Shown here: positions 9,896-22,879 of the stretch, piece by piece
How positions within the stretch are numbered: the stretch's first letter is position 1
Layout: each line of letters starts with the position of its first letter
Origin: Emmonsiellopsis sp. PD_33
Taxonomy: Eukaryota > Ascomycota > Eurotiomycetes > Onygenales > Ajellomycetaceae
Assembly: GCA_032988165.1 (NCBI GenBank)
Contig: JANTQF010000150.1
Coordinates: forward strand, 18,210 to 82,209
DNA: 64,000 nt
Direction: 5' to 3'
Notes under the pieces: model-generated
What the model saw: only the letters and a program-made list of their open reading frames with translations
Told to the model about the DNA's origin: nothing
The model's database searches: none
Position numbers and translations under genes: made by a program

Positions 9896-12800
9896 ATGGA
9901 TGATCTCGAGTCCCTCGAGCTCTTCTCCCTCGTCTCGCGCGTGACCACCGAGCTACAAAACCATCTGGGCGTGAACGACAAAACGCTGGCCGAGTTCGTC
10001 ATTGACCAACATCTAAAATGCAGCTCCTTCGCCGAATTCAAGAGCGCGCTCGACGAGATCGGTGCCGAGTTTCCGCAGAGTCTGATGGAGAGTATCGACC
10101 GCCTGGTCCTCACTATGCATCCGAAGTTTAAAGGGCAGCAGCAGAATGGGTCGTCGTCGAAAGGTGCGAGGCAGAATGGAGGTGATGATGAAGGATTAGA
10201 TGAGGTTGAGAGGAAAGCGCGGGTTTTTAAGGGACTGGCGGTGCCGGATAAGGTGCCGGAATGGAATGAGGAGGAAGACGCGACGACGGGCGCGGCTGAT
10301 GATGCCACAGCTGGCGCGATGGATGATACATTTGCGATGCTGGAGGGATTAGCTGGGAAAGCGCGGGAGCAGAAGAGCACGACCACGAATAGCAGGAAAC
10401 GGAGTAGGAGCCCGGAGGGTGATGAATATGATGGTGGAAGGCCGCGAAGAGATCGATACCGGTCGAGATCGAGATCGCGGAGTGCGGGGAGGTCTTCGCG
10501 ACGGCCGCGCAACGAGCTGGATGAGTTCGGCAGGTCGGTTCCGAAATATAAGGGGAGAGACGATAGGCACGCGAACGATAATGGATACGGCGAGAGTCGG
10601 AGGGGCCGACGAGATCGTGACGATGAAGACTTTTTCAAACGCCCGCCTACCCCTGAGCTGGACGATCAGCCGATACTTTATAAGATTTACGATGGCAGAG
10701 TTACCGGAATAAAAGACTTTGGCGCGTTTGTGAACATTCTAGGTGTCAGGGGCAAAGTCGACGGGCTGGTTCACGTCTCAGCGATGCAGGAGGGTGCGCG
10801 GGTCAACCATCCCTCGGACCTTGTCTCCAAGGGCCAACCAGTGAAGGTTAAGGTAGCATCGATACAAGGCAGTCGGATAGGATTATCGATGAAGGAGGTT
10901 GACCAGGTTACTGGCCGCGATCTTGTTCCCCAAAAACGACTTGCTTCCGGCGCAAATATGGAACGATTAAACGGGACAGGTGAAGATGATCGCTACGGGA
11001 ATCTAAGCTCTAGCGTTCCCGTCATCGAGGATAATTCTAATGGCAGACCTTTGAAAAACCGAAAACGCTTGAATTCGCCTGAAAGATGGGAAATCAAGCA
11101 GCTCATTGCTTCGGGCGCCGTCTCCGCTGCTGATTATCCGGATATTGACGAGGAATACCACGCTACTCTGAATGGCGAAGGCGATTTTGAGGAAGAAGAG
11201 GATGTGGACATCGAAGTCAAGGACGAGGAACCTCCGTTCTTGGCCGGCCAAACGAAACAATCTCTTGAACTCTCTCCTATCCGTGTTGTGAAAGCTCCCG
11301 ACGGTTCACTTAATCGCGCCGCCATGGCCGGTACGAATTTAGCCAAGGAGAGAAGAGAACTACGACAGCAAGAGGCTCAGGACAAGGCCGCTGAACAGGC
11401 CGCTACGGTAGACCTCAATGCTCAGTGGCAGGATCCTATGGTTGCACCAGATCAAAGGAAATTCGCCTCTGAACTCCGAAACACCCAAGTTGCCAAAACT
11501 ACGGACGGGATGCCGGAATGGAAACGGGCAACGCAGAGTAAAGATCAGTCTTTTGGGAAACGAACAAATATGACGATCAAGCAACAGCGCGAAAGCCTTC
11601 CTGTTTACAAGTTCCGTAAACAGCTCCTCTCCGCTGTTGAAGAAAATCAGCTTCTTATCGTTGTTGGCGATACTGGCTCAGGCAAAACTACACAGCTAAC
11701 TCAGTACCTTGCTGAGGGTGGATTTGCAAATAACGGCATCATCGGATGTACCCAACCGCGGCGTGTGGCCGCTGTCTCCGTCGCGAAACGTGTCTCCGAA
11801 GAAGTTGGCTGTCGATTAGGCGCAGAAGTCGGGTACACCATTCGATTCGAGGACTGCACAAGTCCTGAGACCAAGATCAAATATATGACAGATGGTATCC
11901 TCCAGAGAGAGATTCTACTTGACCCCGATTTGAAGAAGTACTCTGTCATTATGTTGGACGAGGCCCACGAGCGGACTATCAGCACTGACGTCCTGTTTGG
12001 TCTCCTCAAAAAGACCCTTAAGCGACGAAGTGATTTGAAGGTTATTGTTACGTCGGCTACCTTGGATGCTGACAAGTTCTCAGAGTATTTCAACAAATGT
12101 CCCATCTTCTCCATCCCTGGACGGACGTATCCAGTGGAGATCATGTATTCAAGAGAACCAGAATCGGATTATTTGGATGCTGCTTTGGTCACAGTCATGC
12201 AAATCCATTTGACAGAACCCGCTGGAGACATTCTTCTGTTTTTAACTGGTCAGGAAGAAATCGACACGAGTTGTGAAATTTTGTACGAACGGATGAAGGC
12301 TCTCGGGCCCAGTGTGCCAGAACTCATTATCCTACCAGTCTATTCTGCCCTTCCCAGTGAAATGCAGAGTCGAATTTTCGAGCCCGCCCCTCCCGGAAGC
12401 AGAAAAGTCGTCATAGCCACCAACATTGCGGAGACGTCGATTACGATAGATCAGATTTACTACGTTATTGATCCCGGTTTTGTGAAGCAGAACGCCTACG
12501 ACCCGAAACTCGGAATGGACTCCCTCGTTGTGACGCCCATCTCCCAAGCACAAGCAAAACAGCGATCCGGACGCGCTGGAAGAACGGGACCAGGTAAATG
12601 TTTCCGTCTCTACACCGAAGCCGCATACCAATCCGAAATGCTTCCAACCTCTATCCCTGAAATTCAACGCCAAAATCTCTCACATACCATCCTCATGCTC
12701 AAGGCCATGGGCATCAACGATCTCCTCCACTTCGACTTCATGGACCCACCCCCCACAAACACCATGCTTACAGCCCTTGAAGAACTATACGCCCTCTCCG

Positions 12801-13707
12801 CACTCGACGATGAGGGCCTCCTAACTCGCCTAGGGCGAAAAATGGCCGACTTCCCCATGGAACCGGCTTTAGCCAAAGTCCTCATCGCCTCCGTCGACAT
12901 GGGATGCTCAGACGAAATGCTCAGCATCGTCGCCATGCTCTCCGTGCAAAGCGTCTTCTACCGCCCCAAGGAGAAACAACAACAAGCCGATCAAAAGAAA
13001 GCCAAATTCCACGACCCGGCCGGTGACCACCTTACTCTGCTAAATGTGTACCAAGCTTGGAAAAACTCTCACTTCAGCAATCCTTGGTGTTTCGAGAATT
13101 TCATCCAGGCTCGCCAGATGAAGCGGGCGCAAGATGTGCGTGAGCAGCTGGTTACGATCATGGAGCGATACAGACACAAGATTGTATCTTGTGGCCGCAA
13201 CACCACCAAGGTCCGACAAGCGCTATGTTCGGGCTTCTTCAGGAATTCGGCACGCAAGGATCCACAGGAGGGGTATAAGACCCTGATCGAAGGCACACCG
13301 GTGTACATGCATCCCAGCTCAGCATTATTCGGCAAGGCAGCCGAGCATGTTATTTTCCACACTTTGGTTCTTACTACGAAGGAATACATGCATTGTACCA
13401 CTACTATTGAACCAAAGGTAAGTGATTATCCAACCAACCTCCCCCTCCCTCTTCATTTAGTCTACCCAGCCAAGGATTAAATTTTCCGAAAAAAACCCAT
13501 TGCTAACTCGTTCTTTTCTCTTCCCAACAGTGGCTCGTCGAAGCAGCGCCCACATTCTTCAAAGTCGCGCCGACAGACCGCCTTTCGAAGCGGAAGAAGG
13601 CAGAACGCATCCAGCCCTTGCATAACCGGTTTGCGGGCGAGGATGATTGGCGGTTGTCTGCGCAGCGGCGGCAGGGGAGAGGTGGCGGTGGTGGAACGTG
13701 GGGTTAA
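9896..13707 (+). CDS. PRP22: pre-mRNA splicing DEAH-box helicase PRP22 (DHX8)
   Basis: Two exons: 9896-13417 and 13531-13707; 1232 residues. I chose the ATG at 9896 (MDDLESLELFSLVSRVTTEL) because the DHX8/Prp22 N-terminal helix begins there; an in-frame ATG at 9803 adds 31 unlike residues. Order of domains: N-terminal helical part, Arg/Ser-rich segment, S1 RNA-binding fold at about 260-337 (GRVTGIKDFGAFVNI), RecA domains with GDTGSGKT (about 591), DEAH (688-691), SATL and QRSGRAGRTGPG, then the helicase-associated and OB regions. The short last exon supplies the conserved ending (RLSKRKKAERIQPLHNRF) and a Gly-rich tail. Prp22 acts in the second splicing step and releases spliced mRNA from the spliceosome. 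Confidence 0.97.
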
Positions 13708-14901
13708 AGGGGTTGGGTTGGGTTGGAAGCTTATATATTATTTTATACCTTTTTATGGGATCTATTTTTGCAGGTCTTTTGCAGGTCTTTTTTTTCTATT
13801 ATGTGGGGTGGTCTAAACTACGGAAAGGTGGAAAGTTTCAGCGGGCGTTGTCCTCAATCATCCTAATTTTCATTTTCTCCTTTTGGGCTTGACATGTATG
13901 TACAACTAGCTAAAGATTTCTTGCCTACGGGCATCTAATATGATATTCAAGCATCCCCGAAATTAGAGCTTCATTTGGATTATATTGACTATGCAGTGTG
14001 TTAGACGTTAGCAGATAGTAGTTACGCAATGGAGGTTATTACTGACTCCTGAGCTGGATAGAAATTCAATGTAGTGTCGAAATCCATGCGAGCAGCTAAA
14101 GCATATACAGTGGCAGTATAAAAATGAAAAACATACCAATTAAACAATCCCAGCAACCAAACGAAAATGCAAATAGTGATATATCAATGAGAAATAAAAT
14201 AAAATTATATATAACCTCCACCTTCTACCTAACCTACCCACATCAAAACCGTACCCTATTTATTCATCACGCAAAAGCAGAAAACATCAGAGGTCAAAAA
14301 GGGTAAAAGCAGAGGGGCATAAAAAAACAGATAAAAAACGGCACCGCACCACAAAGCGATGGAGAAACAACTCATAAAAACGGATCAGATCAGGCAAAAA
14401 AAGGCAGACAGAAAAATAACAGGGTGATAAAAGAAAGCCAGAACAAAGCAAAAACAAAAAGAATTGCACCAATGATTTCTCACAAGGCCGTACATGATGA
14501 AATAGTAATAGATAAGACAGATCCATGTCGCATGCATAACAAAAGCATAAGACAAGAAAAACAAAAATTCAGTCCCATTCAGCCCAAATTCCAAAAGCAT
14601 AAAACAAAAACAAACCCCCTCAGAAGAAAGAAGAAAAAACAAGACAGGTAAGGTACGTCAATGATGTTTGGTAGGTCAGGTTAGAAAAGGAAAAAGCATA
14701 TATTGAATAAAAAAATCAACATGCACCCCATAGCCCCAGGTTAAAGGTTAATGCTGGTCTTATTATTTCTCAAGGAGTAAAAAAAATATTTGCTCCACGT
14801 AGGCCCATATCGCGAACATAACTTCCTGTCCACACATATTATGACAATCATTCTCGGAAGCTTGGCATTATTTTTCCGTAATTTGCCCGTTGCATAGAAG
14901 T
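13708..14901. other. convergent 3' region, purine-rich on plus strand
   Basis: 1194 bp between the PRP22 and EAP1-like stop codons. From about 14100 to 14700 the plus strand is strongly A-rich, so the EAP1-like transcript would have a long U/C-rich 3' UTR. Short open frames here are composition artefacts. No RNA gene was recognised. Confidence 0.6.
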
Positions 14902-17504
14902 TTAGCGGTATGGACCAGGACCCATCATTCCTGCACTGTTCCTGGCCATATTAACCTCGCTATGTCCGCCGCTAGGCGGGCCAAACATGTCAAGCGACTG
15001 TCTCGACATTGGTTGGGGAGGTCCTTGGGGAGGAACACCGCCGTAATGACCTGAATTGCCATGAGGCATGTTCATCATCCCATCTGGGGTATGTGGGATT
15101 GGTGGGAATGCAGATGGTGGTGGTGCGTTCATGCCCATATAACCCGGAGGCGGCATCATGCCAGGAGGAGGCCCTCCGAACGGAGATGGGCCACCGCCAA
15201 CAGCATTGCGTTGGAATGGCTGGCGATCACTGGAAGGTGGCATCCCACCTTGGGCAGGCATTGGTGGGCCAGATGGAAAGTTCGGGTTCATATTTCGATT
15301 TGGCGGCTGCGACAGACCAGGGGGCAAAATGAACTGGTTAGGTCCAGGTTGCTGAGGTTGTTGGTTTGGCCATCCAGGGGGTTGAACTTGCTCAAACCCA
15401 GGTGGACGCTGAAGGCCCATTGGGGGTTGTCCAGGCCCGGGTGGCCGAACTCCTGGAGGGTTGGTGGGGGTCTGATTTGCCTGACTGGGCCCTGGGAAGC
15501 CCATATCGTCAAAATAGCCCATAGGAGGACCATTGGTAGGTCTACGGCGAAGCTGGTCGCGAGGATCCTGTGGTTCAGGTCCGTGCATATTTGCAATGGC
15601 GGGATCACCGAGGTAGACGTGAGGTTTCTGCTTCTGCATTCCCTGAGCTCCACCACGAACGTCAGGCATGTTGATAATGCCAGGGGATTGCAAGGGAGGG
15701 GCACGAGGCTGAGCATTGCCCTGGGGCTGATTTGATGTAGAAATTTTCGATTGTTGCATGAGTCTAAGTAGAAAATCGGTATCCCGGCTTGGTCCTGGTG
15801 CTGGTTGTGATATAGGTGCCGGTGCCTCTTGTTTCGGGGGCTTCTGGGCGAAGAGAGCTTCCAGCCCTGGAGGTGGGCGGTCCCGAGGGGAATTTAACGG
15901 AGCATATTCTTGTCGATTGAACGATTCGCGCACCGGGGAGGACATGTTTGATGATTTCATATAATCGGGTTGTGGGGGCGGGCCCTGAGGTGGCTGTTGT
16001 TGCATGGAGCCGTCGACTTGGGGTGTTGTATTCCTAGACTTATTTCCACCAAGCATTTGCAAAATGCGCTGGAATCCTTCCTGGTCTGCATCTGTGGAGG
16101 CAGGACGTAGAGGTTCAGTGTGAATAATAGTCTGAGGCTCTGGTTCCCGATTAGGAAGTGTTTCCACTGGTGAATTGAAAATGCCAGCAAACCTTGAGGC
16201 CTTGGCTGATCGAGTTGGGGGGGCCTCCATTTTCACCTGGGTGTCTACAGGGTTCTCGGGAGCTTGGGGTTGCTTATTCTCGCCGCCCCATAGACCGAAA
16301 AATTTATCCAGCCCAGCGTCCATGAGGTGCGGATCCAAGGCGCCAAGCACTTCGCCATCAGGCCGTCTGGCCGTTTCCTTTGGTTTGGGTTCCGCAGGGA
16401 TAGGCTCTGGAGCGGCCTCCTTCTTCTCCTCTTGGGCTGCTTGCGCACCGGCTTTCATACGCTCTTTCCAACGCTGGAAGTCTGCCTGGGTATGCGCTTC
16501 TCTTGTCACCTCCCGGTCAGTCGAGTCCATCCATTCGGGGTCCTGTTCATGCTTCGCATGTCGATTCCAGTCTCTATCTGCGCCATGTGCATTACGACGC
16601 CATTCCCGATGTCTCACGGGGGTCTTCTCCTCCTCGACCTCCCCTGAGTCTTGTGTCTCGCCTTCACGGAACCAACTGGCATGTTTGCCTCTGGGCTGTC
16701 CGTCCCTATGTGGGGGATATCGGCCCTGATCCTTGTCCCGAGGAGTGCGGTCATGGGCATGTTCTTGTTGATCTCGGTGGTCCCGCATGTCCCACCGCTC
16801 TGAATCTCCATTGCGCTTCGGTCTGCGGTCGCCATCTTCTTGGCCAAAGGTCCGGCGGGGTCTTCCACTCGACCAGTCTTCTCTATCATCTCGACCGGTA
16901 CGACGTCCATTAACTAGGGGCGGTTTCGTATCCCTTCTATCGTTATCTCTCTCTCCAAACTCCCGATCCTTGAAGAATTTTTCACGGAAGTTGTATTTAT
17001 CATGTTTCTGCTCATCTGTGTCATTGACCTTCGTAGCGGAGCGATCGGTAGCATCGAATGACTTGCCAAAGGCACGAGAAGCGGAAGCAAAAGAAGTTTT
17101 GGGAGGACCTAAAACAATATCTTCTAAAAGTCACAAAAACACACCACAGGTTAGCCAAAGTGTCCTCGAACTTGATAGGTCAGGGCAAACCCAGAAACGC
17201 ACCTGAATTGGATGTTCGCGAAATATGGCGAGCTTCAAAAAGACTCGATCGTCTATTTGGAGTCTCTTGTTGGGATGTTTGTTCTCGAGTATTGGGGGTT
17301 TTCTTCTGCACAGGCGGGTCTGGGGGCGGTCTAGGAGTTCGAGGAGAAGATTGTCAATAAGAGCAACCACCAGGATGAAATTCAATTGAGCACTAAGCAA
17401 ACATACCCCATCCATTCTTCTATAGGCGGGAGATTATCTGGTTTTACTACCAGAGGGGATTCGCGAAGCTGCAATAGCTCCGAGGGCTGGTACCGTCGAG
17501 CCAT
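14902..17504 (-). CDS. EAP1: eIF4E-binding protein, EAP1 / 4E-T type
   Basis: Three exons on the minus strand: 17504-17407, 17330-17203, 17123-14902; 815 residues. The N-terminus (MARRYQPSELLQLRES) contains a canonical eIF4E-binding motif YxxxxL-phi (YQPSELL). After that come EDIVLGPPKTSFAS, a basic Arg/Asp-rich region with YNFREKFFKDRE, a short motif LDKFFGLWGG, and a long Pro/Gln/Gly-rich tail. Disorder plus one eIF4E site fits fungal Eap1 and animal 4E-transporter proteins, which repress translation or promote mRNA decay; the exact role here is inferred. For exon 3 the first AG after the branch site was used; a later AG (exon from 17108, phase kept) would remove five residues. Confidence 0.75.
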
Positions 17505-18277
17505 GAGGAGGAGGCTATCGGGGAGTGCTGGGAGGAGAGGTGCTTCTCATGACCCCAGAGAGGGGGGATCAGAGATGAATAAACGGGCAGCAGCCAAATG
17601 GAAGGGTATAATTGCGAGTACTATGTCGTTTCGGTTTGGAATTAGAGGCGGTGGAGGAATGGGTGGGTGTGGATTGGTGCAAGGCGGGCTGGGGTCTTGA
17701 GGAGGTGAGGGAGCTGGGAGGAACCACGCGAGGAGCAACGGAGGGACGCAGTATCAGTCAGCGAATCAGCGGCGGGGTGGCAACAGGATATCAAGTCGAG
17801 CAGCAAGCGTGGTGGTATCGGCAGACGCAACGAGATCGAAAGCAGAGGGGGGTTGGGGGGGGTTGTTCGGGGTGTTGAGGGTTGTGAGGTTGACGGAGGT
17901 CTGGTCTGGAGGCGAGTTGACGTTGAGTTTTTTTTTGCCTGCCCAAAAAGGCAAGTCCCTCACCTCGCCAGCGCAGGAGGCTCAACCACCACAACAGCTG
18001 GACTCCGACGACAACATGGGATTAGGGGGGGTTTATATTATACAGAGATTGAATATTTGATTATTTCACTGTGAGGTGATATGGAAAGCACAAACATGTC
18101 CAGTTTTGCGGCATTTGCCCTTCTACCAAGAGCGCCCACACCGCAATCTATACATATATTCAGTCCCAGCTATAGAAACACACCGCGCAATATAAAACCC
18201 ATTCCCTGCGTGTTCAGTGAATAGACTGCATTCCTGCGGAACATATATTCCATTCGCAGCCATTCCACATCCTTTCT
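17505..18277. other. EAP1-like promoter/leader and URB1 3' region
   Basis: 773 bp between two genes on the minus strand. The half next to the EAP1-like start is GC-rich, with runs of G on the plus strand. Several overlapping short open frames, none with a recognisable domain. Confidence 0.5.
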
Positions 18278-21200
18278 CTACCCAGAAATCCGAGTGACAA
18301 CCTGTGGTAAAGCAGATCCGCTCCACTTGTCAATCCACTCATGATCGCACTTCTTGTACATCTCGCTCGCAAGTCCCCGGAGAATGCCTCCCTGGCTATC
18401 CTGAGCAGATAGCTGGCTCTGTACCCAGCTAATCGCGCCCGACCGTGTTAGCAGAGTGGTGCTTCCGTCAACCTCGCAGGCCCTATACATCAAGTGGAGT
18501 ACCATCTTCCTCAATGGCTCCGTCAGGCCAGGCGAGTTATAAAGGGAGAGAACTCGCTCGAAGACGTTGGCTCGGCGGTAGAGGTCCATATCCTAACTAT
18601 AGTCAATATATGTTGTCAACATCAAAATATTAACAGGATGGTGACTTACATTTTTCGAGCGGAGTCCGTTAATAAACAACCCCAGCAACCAAGAAACCTC
18701 CTCGTGATGGCTATCATCATACTCCGCCTCATGAAGCAAGATCTTATCGATCCAGTAAGACGGGAGCTTGCCAACCTCCCATCTAGGCCCTTTGTTCAAA
18801 AACTTATTCACCTTCCCATACAGCTTGTGAAGGGGGTCGGTCAACACAACCACCATGCGAGCAGCAAGTTCGCCAGCAAGGTATGGCAGAGGTGTCTCGA
18901 ACCCAATCTCCTTGGCGGTTTCTAGAACCTCGCCGGCCACGACATAAAGCGACTGACGATCCTCGTGGGTGGATTCTTGGATCTTGGCCATAAAGCGAGA
19001 TATGGCACTGGTGGCTTGTCTTCGTACTTCCTCATATTGTGAACACAAGCAGAGCATCAATTCACCAATGTGCCCTTGCTCTAAAGCAAGTTCAATCTCC
19101 TCTCGCTCCCAACGATTCAGAGCTGGGTGGGATTCACCCTCGACAGGTAAAGTGCCAAACAACTGCTCAAGATCCACATGGGTCTTGGTGCTTGAAGCCG
19201 CAGGTTTCGAATCGTCAGCATCGGTCATTACAACATCACCGCCCGCGATATCGCCAGTAACGCCAGTATTCTTGAAAGCCTTTTTCAAAGCCGACCGTGC
19301 CTTTTTGTTTTCCGTAGCGTCACTGACTGTATCACGGACAGCTTTTAACCCTGTCTCGTCTTCGCCAGCCGCATTCAACGATCCGAGCAACCTAGCTATC
19401 CACCCAGCAATTATCGTTCCCTTGTCTGAATGGCCAGCTTTGACGACGAATGGCCACTGCTCGTTGATAACGGCAACGAGCAAACTCAAATTTTGCTCCC
19501 TTCCATCCACCAAGGACTCGGCAAGATCTGAGTAAAGGACAGGCTTTTTGACCAGTCTCGTAACGCAGTTATCAAGGAAGGAGAGTTGGGTGGTGAGGAC
19601 AGCGTTATCAGAGGCGTCAACGCTTGATAGCAGTGCGTTGAACGAGGACTGCTTCTGGACAACGGAATTCTGGACCAACACGTCCTGGACGAGTGCCTTT
19701 ATGTCCTCGAGAGGAGCGTTGTCGTTGCTTTGGGTGAGGACTTTGAAAACGGATATTATTGCGGAAAATTCCAATGATTCTAAAAAGAGTTATTCAGTCG
19801 AGCTCTCATAATGTATCGATCGAGAGGGAAATATGCAGATATGTCTCACCTGGCTTCTGCCACCACCGCATAGTTGGCGATTGCTGAGCAATAACCAGCA
19901 AATGCTGCAATTGGCTAAATAACAGCTCCCTATTCTCCGACTCAGGCTCCTTATCATTCTCATTAAGTTGCTTCAAAACATCAACAAGCGTCAAAGATAT
20001 GTCGAATTTCTCCTCCAGCGCAACAGTAGGAATAACCTCGTAAAACATTGCAAGTAATTCGAGCACCGCATCTTGCTGCTGAATGTTATCATTTGCCGTA
20101 TTTCGAAAGAGGAGAATAATATCTTTCATCGAAGGAGACCGCTGGCAAAACTCATCGATCAGTTTTGCAGATGATTGTGCCCATAGTTCTTGACCGCTAT
20201 CTCTGTCCGCATGGAAGATCCTAAGAACACTGTGTAGCTTGCGGAGAGCTAACGTGATTATTCGAACTGCAAATAGTGTAATGACATCCGTATTTTGGTT
20301 TAGGCATCTTGTCAACGTCTTCTGCGTTAGCGGTCGTGGGAGTATGCTTTCAATCACTACCGACACGGGAGGTGGAACAAGGGCCTGACTACCCTTCCAC
20401 CCACAGTTTGCAGGGACTGGGAGTTGGATGGTGGAAAAGAGAAATGCAGACTCCCCCAGCCAGCTTGGCGTCGGTTTGGGATCCGACGTGAACATTGTCC
20501 GCTTCGAGAAGAAATCAAACACGAGCTCCGGTGCTGCTCGAAAGATCTTCAGCAGCAGTTCCATCTGTAAAGTATCGGAATCGGGACGGAGGAACTGGAC
20601 TAGGGTCGCTAGGTTTCCGTTTCGAACGGGGACGGATTCCTTATACTTGTCAAAGTGGATGGGAGAGTCGAGGCCCAGTGGAATCGCGCCCTCATCGCTC
20701 GGGGGCAAGATATCCGGATTGCTGCCGGTAGGATACCACCCAGTTTCGGGAAGTAGCACACCTTTCTCCGAATTCGTGCAAACAGCCAACATAAATTTAT
20801 GGATTTCATTCGAAACAGACTCCCCATTAACCGCCGGCTCCTCAGATTCCTTCTCAAATCCATACAGCGTAACCAACCGCTCAAGATTCCACCGATTCAA
20901 AAACCGACTCTTAGCGATACGTGAAAGGGAAGCGTCACTGGCAATATGCTTATCCAATGTCCGAATAATGTCGATAACAATATCTCTCGAATCTCTGCGA
21001 ATATCTTCTAGGAACGCTCGGATCAGTTTCCCCTGGCCAATAAGCTCCTCCTTCGCGGCGGCATTTTGGAATTTCAAATTGGCAAGCACATAGCGTTGCG
21101 CATTTCGTCGAAGGGTTGGTTTCTGGCGGTCTTCTGCATCTCCTCCGTTGGCGGGAGTTTTCCGCACACTGAGAAAAACATCAAGTCGTTTGAGAGTAAT

Positions 21201-21869
21201 TTCTCGTCTCCCATACAGGATGCGCGCAACCGCACCCCCATCGAAGCTCACAACCTCCGTAAGCAGCCGGAGGCATGGCGAGATCAAATGCTCTTTAGCC
21301 TTACTAGCCGTAAATCCACGATTGAACAACTTAAGCTGTTCCTTCAGCAGCAAAAATTTGCACAGGACCAGACCAAAATCTCTAAACTCTAGCTGGCTGG
21401 AGACCGTCTTGAGGAAAAGCGCAAACACGGAGGGGATTAGCGAGAGGAGAGACTCTTGGTTTTCGCTCTCTGCGAAATTCCACGTCTGGATTAGATCATG
21501 GAAACATGAAGCTTGGGATTCATCGCCTCCGTTCACAAGCTGAGAGTCGCAGTAGGCTTTGAGAATGCGGAGTTTTTTCGCCTTCTCGTTTTCCTTCTCT
21601 ACCTCGTTGATCGAGGTGAGGAAGTCTTTGAAGTATCGAACACCTATATTTATAAATCAGCCATCGCTTCTCAGATTCGGTGACAAAAAAAATCATGCGG
21701 TCCACATACCCTGCTTGACATCCTGCGATGCGCTTTGCTGGAATGCCAGCAGGTTGCGCAGCTGTGTGTGGGAGGTGATTGTCACAGCAGGCGGCTGTGG
21801 GGCGGACGACGAGTCATCATGAATCTTCCTCCTCTTCGCTCTCGAATTGTCTTCTTGAAAATGCGACAT
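18278..21869 (-). CDS. URB1: nucleolar pre-ribosomal protein URB1 (Npa1)
   Basis: Four exons on the minus strand: 21869-21710, 21643-19850, 19779-18650, 18592-18278; 1132 residues. It opens MSHFQEDNSRAKRRKIHDD and is otherwise helical. The N-terminal half carries the Npa1/Urb1 family signature (RLDVFLSVRKTP, NAQRYVLANLKFQ, FLEDIRRDSRDIVIDIIRTL, RFLNRWNLERLVTLYG); the C-terminal part matches the NopRA1-like region (DRQSLYVVAGEVLETAKEIG, WLLGLFINGLRSKN). Urb1 acts in the nucleolus in early 60S subunit assembly with Npa2, Rsa3, Dbp6 and Nop8. It is shorter than the yeast protein (about 1760 residues), which is common in filamentous fungi. An inverted-repeat element begins about 300 bp upstream of its start. 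Confidence 0.9.
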
Positions 21870-22173
21870 CTTTGCCGTGCCGTTGTCTTCGTGGTTGGAG
21901 ATAGAAATTGTTGGTTTTTCTTGAGGTTTGATATATAAATTTTCACGGCGCGCTGTGATTGGTCGCTTGGCAACATCGCCAGAACATCAGCAACTGAACC
22001 ATACACGCTCTCCAATATGTCCAAGTTATTAATATTAGGCGACGGGAAATAATATCTAATGATAATGGTTGAGATATATAGATCCGGTTCATTTTACAAC
22101 CCAAATTCACGAGTTTTGTTTTTCCCTCTTTAGAGCAATTCTTTGGCCATCAACACATTTCACAAATTGCATA

Positions 22174-22306
22174 ACCGGGCCCTTAAGATTACATCAGCGT
22201 AGCTGCTTCACCTTCGGACGGACCCTCGCATACGAGGGTCTGCCAGCTCAACGAAAACCGCCATCTCAACGCAAAATTTCACCTTTAAAATGGAATAACT
22301 CCCCAA
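22174..22306 (+). repeat. left terminal inverted repeat
   Basis: 133 bp, starting AACCGGGCCCTTAAG and ending GAATAACTCCCCAA. Contains a small inner palindrome (ACCCTCGCATACGAGGGT). Confidence 0.85.
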
Positions 22307-22579
22307 TAGAGATAGAATCAAGAGATCTAAGTTAATTATGACCTAATCTATTCAATTCTATAATCTCCCAGTAAATCTGGTAATATCTACACTAATCCTT
22401 CAGTCTCAGTGGGTTGTTAAAGTTCAGGAGTTCTAGTTATCATGCTGGTCTCATAGATAGAAATAAGAAATCTCATATCTCCCTGAGAAAACCATTAAAT
22501 TTAATTTTTGCAGTTGGTAATTAAAGCTAGAAATTCAGAGATTTAATTCTCCATTAAAATATATAAGGAAGTTGTTGCA

Positions 22580-22715
22580 TTGGGGAGTTATTCAATATTA
22601 AAGGTGAAATTTTACATTGAGATGGCGGTTTTCGTTGAGCTGGCGGACCCTTGTATGTGAGGGTCCATCCAAAGATGGAGGAAAAGCGTAGCTGACGTAA
22701 GCTTAAGGGCCCGGT
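22580..22715 (-). repeat. right terminal inverted repeat
   Basis: 136 bp, inverted copy of the left repeat. Differences are mostly single-base changes plus a divergent block of about 25 bp near the tip. Confidence 0.85.
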
Positions 22716-22879
22716 TAGACTCCATATATATTTCAGCAACGGTTCCGCCATCAGAAGTAAAAATGCTTCAATTGCATACATCTATCATACAAAACAAAAA
22801 TCCATATCAACCCGTCTTAATACGCCATACAAGAAGCAAAAAAGCCCATTTTTATTACCGAGTCATCACCCAAAGGGAT

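Larger units (their letters stand above)
22174..22715. mobile_element. MITE-like element with ~135-bp terminal inverted repeats
   Basis: The two ends are inverted copies: 22174-22306 and the complement of 22580-22715. They share a perfect 15-bp tip (AACCGGGCCCTTAAG) and long identical runs further in; by eye roughly 85% match. The element is flanked by TA on both sides (22172-22173 and 22716-22717), as expected for Tc1/mariner-type insertion. The central ~270 bp is AT-rich and has no transposase or other gene. Two similar short open frames, one in each repeat, are a result of the repeat and not genes. I read it as a non-autonomous (MITE-type) element. Confidence 0.85.

Noticed and set aside
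9736..10638. 300-codon Ser-rich minus-strand frame
   Set aside because: Shadow of the Arg/Asp-rich N-terminal part of PRP22.
22069..22781. Two similar short peptides on opposite strands
   Set aside because: They are the translated terminal inverted repeats of the MITE-like element, not a gene pair.
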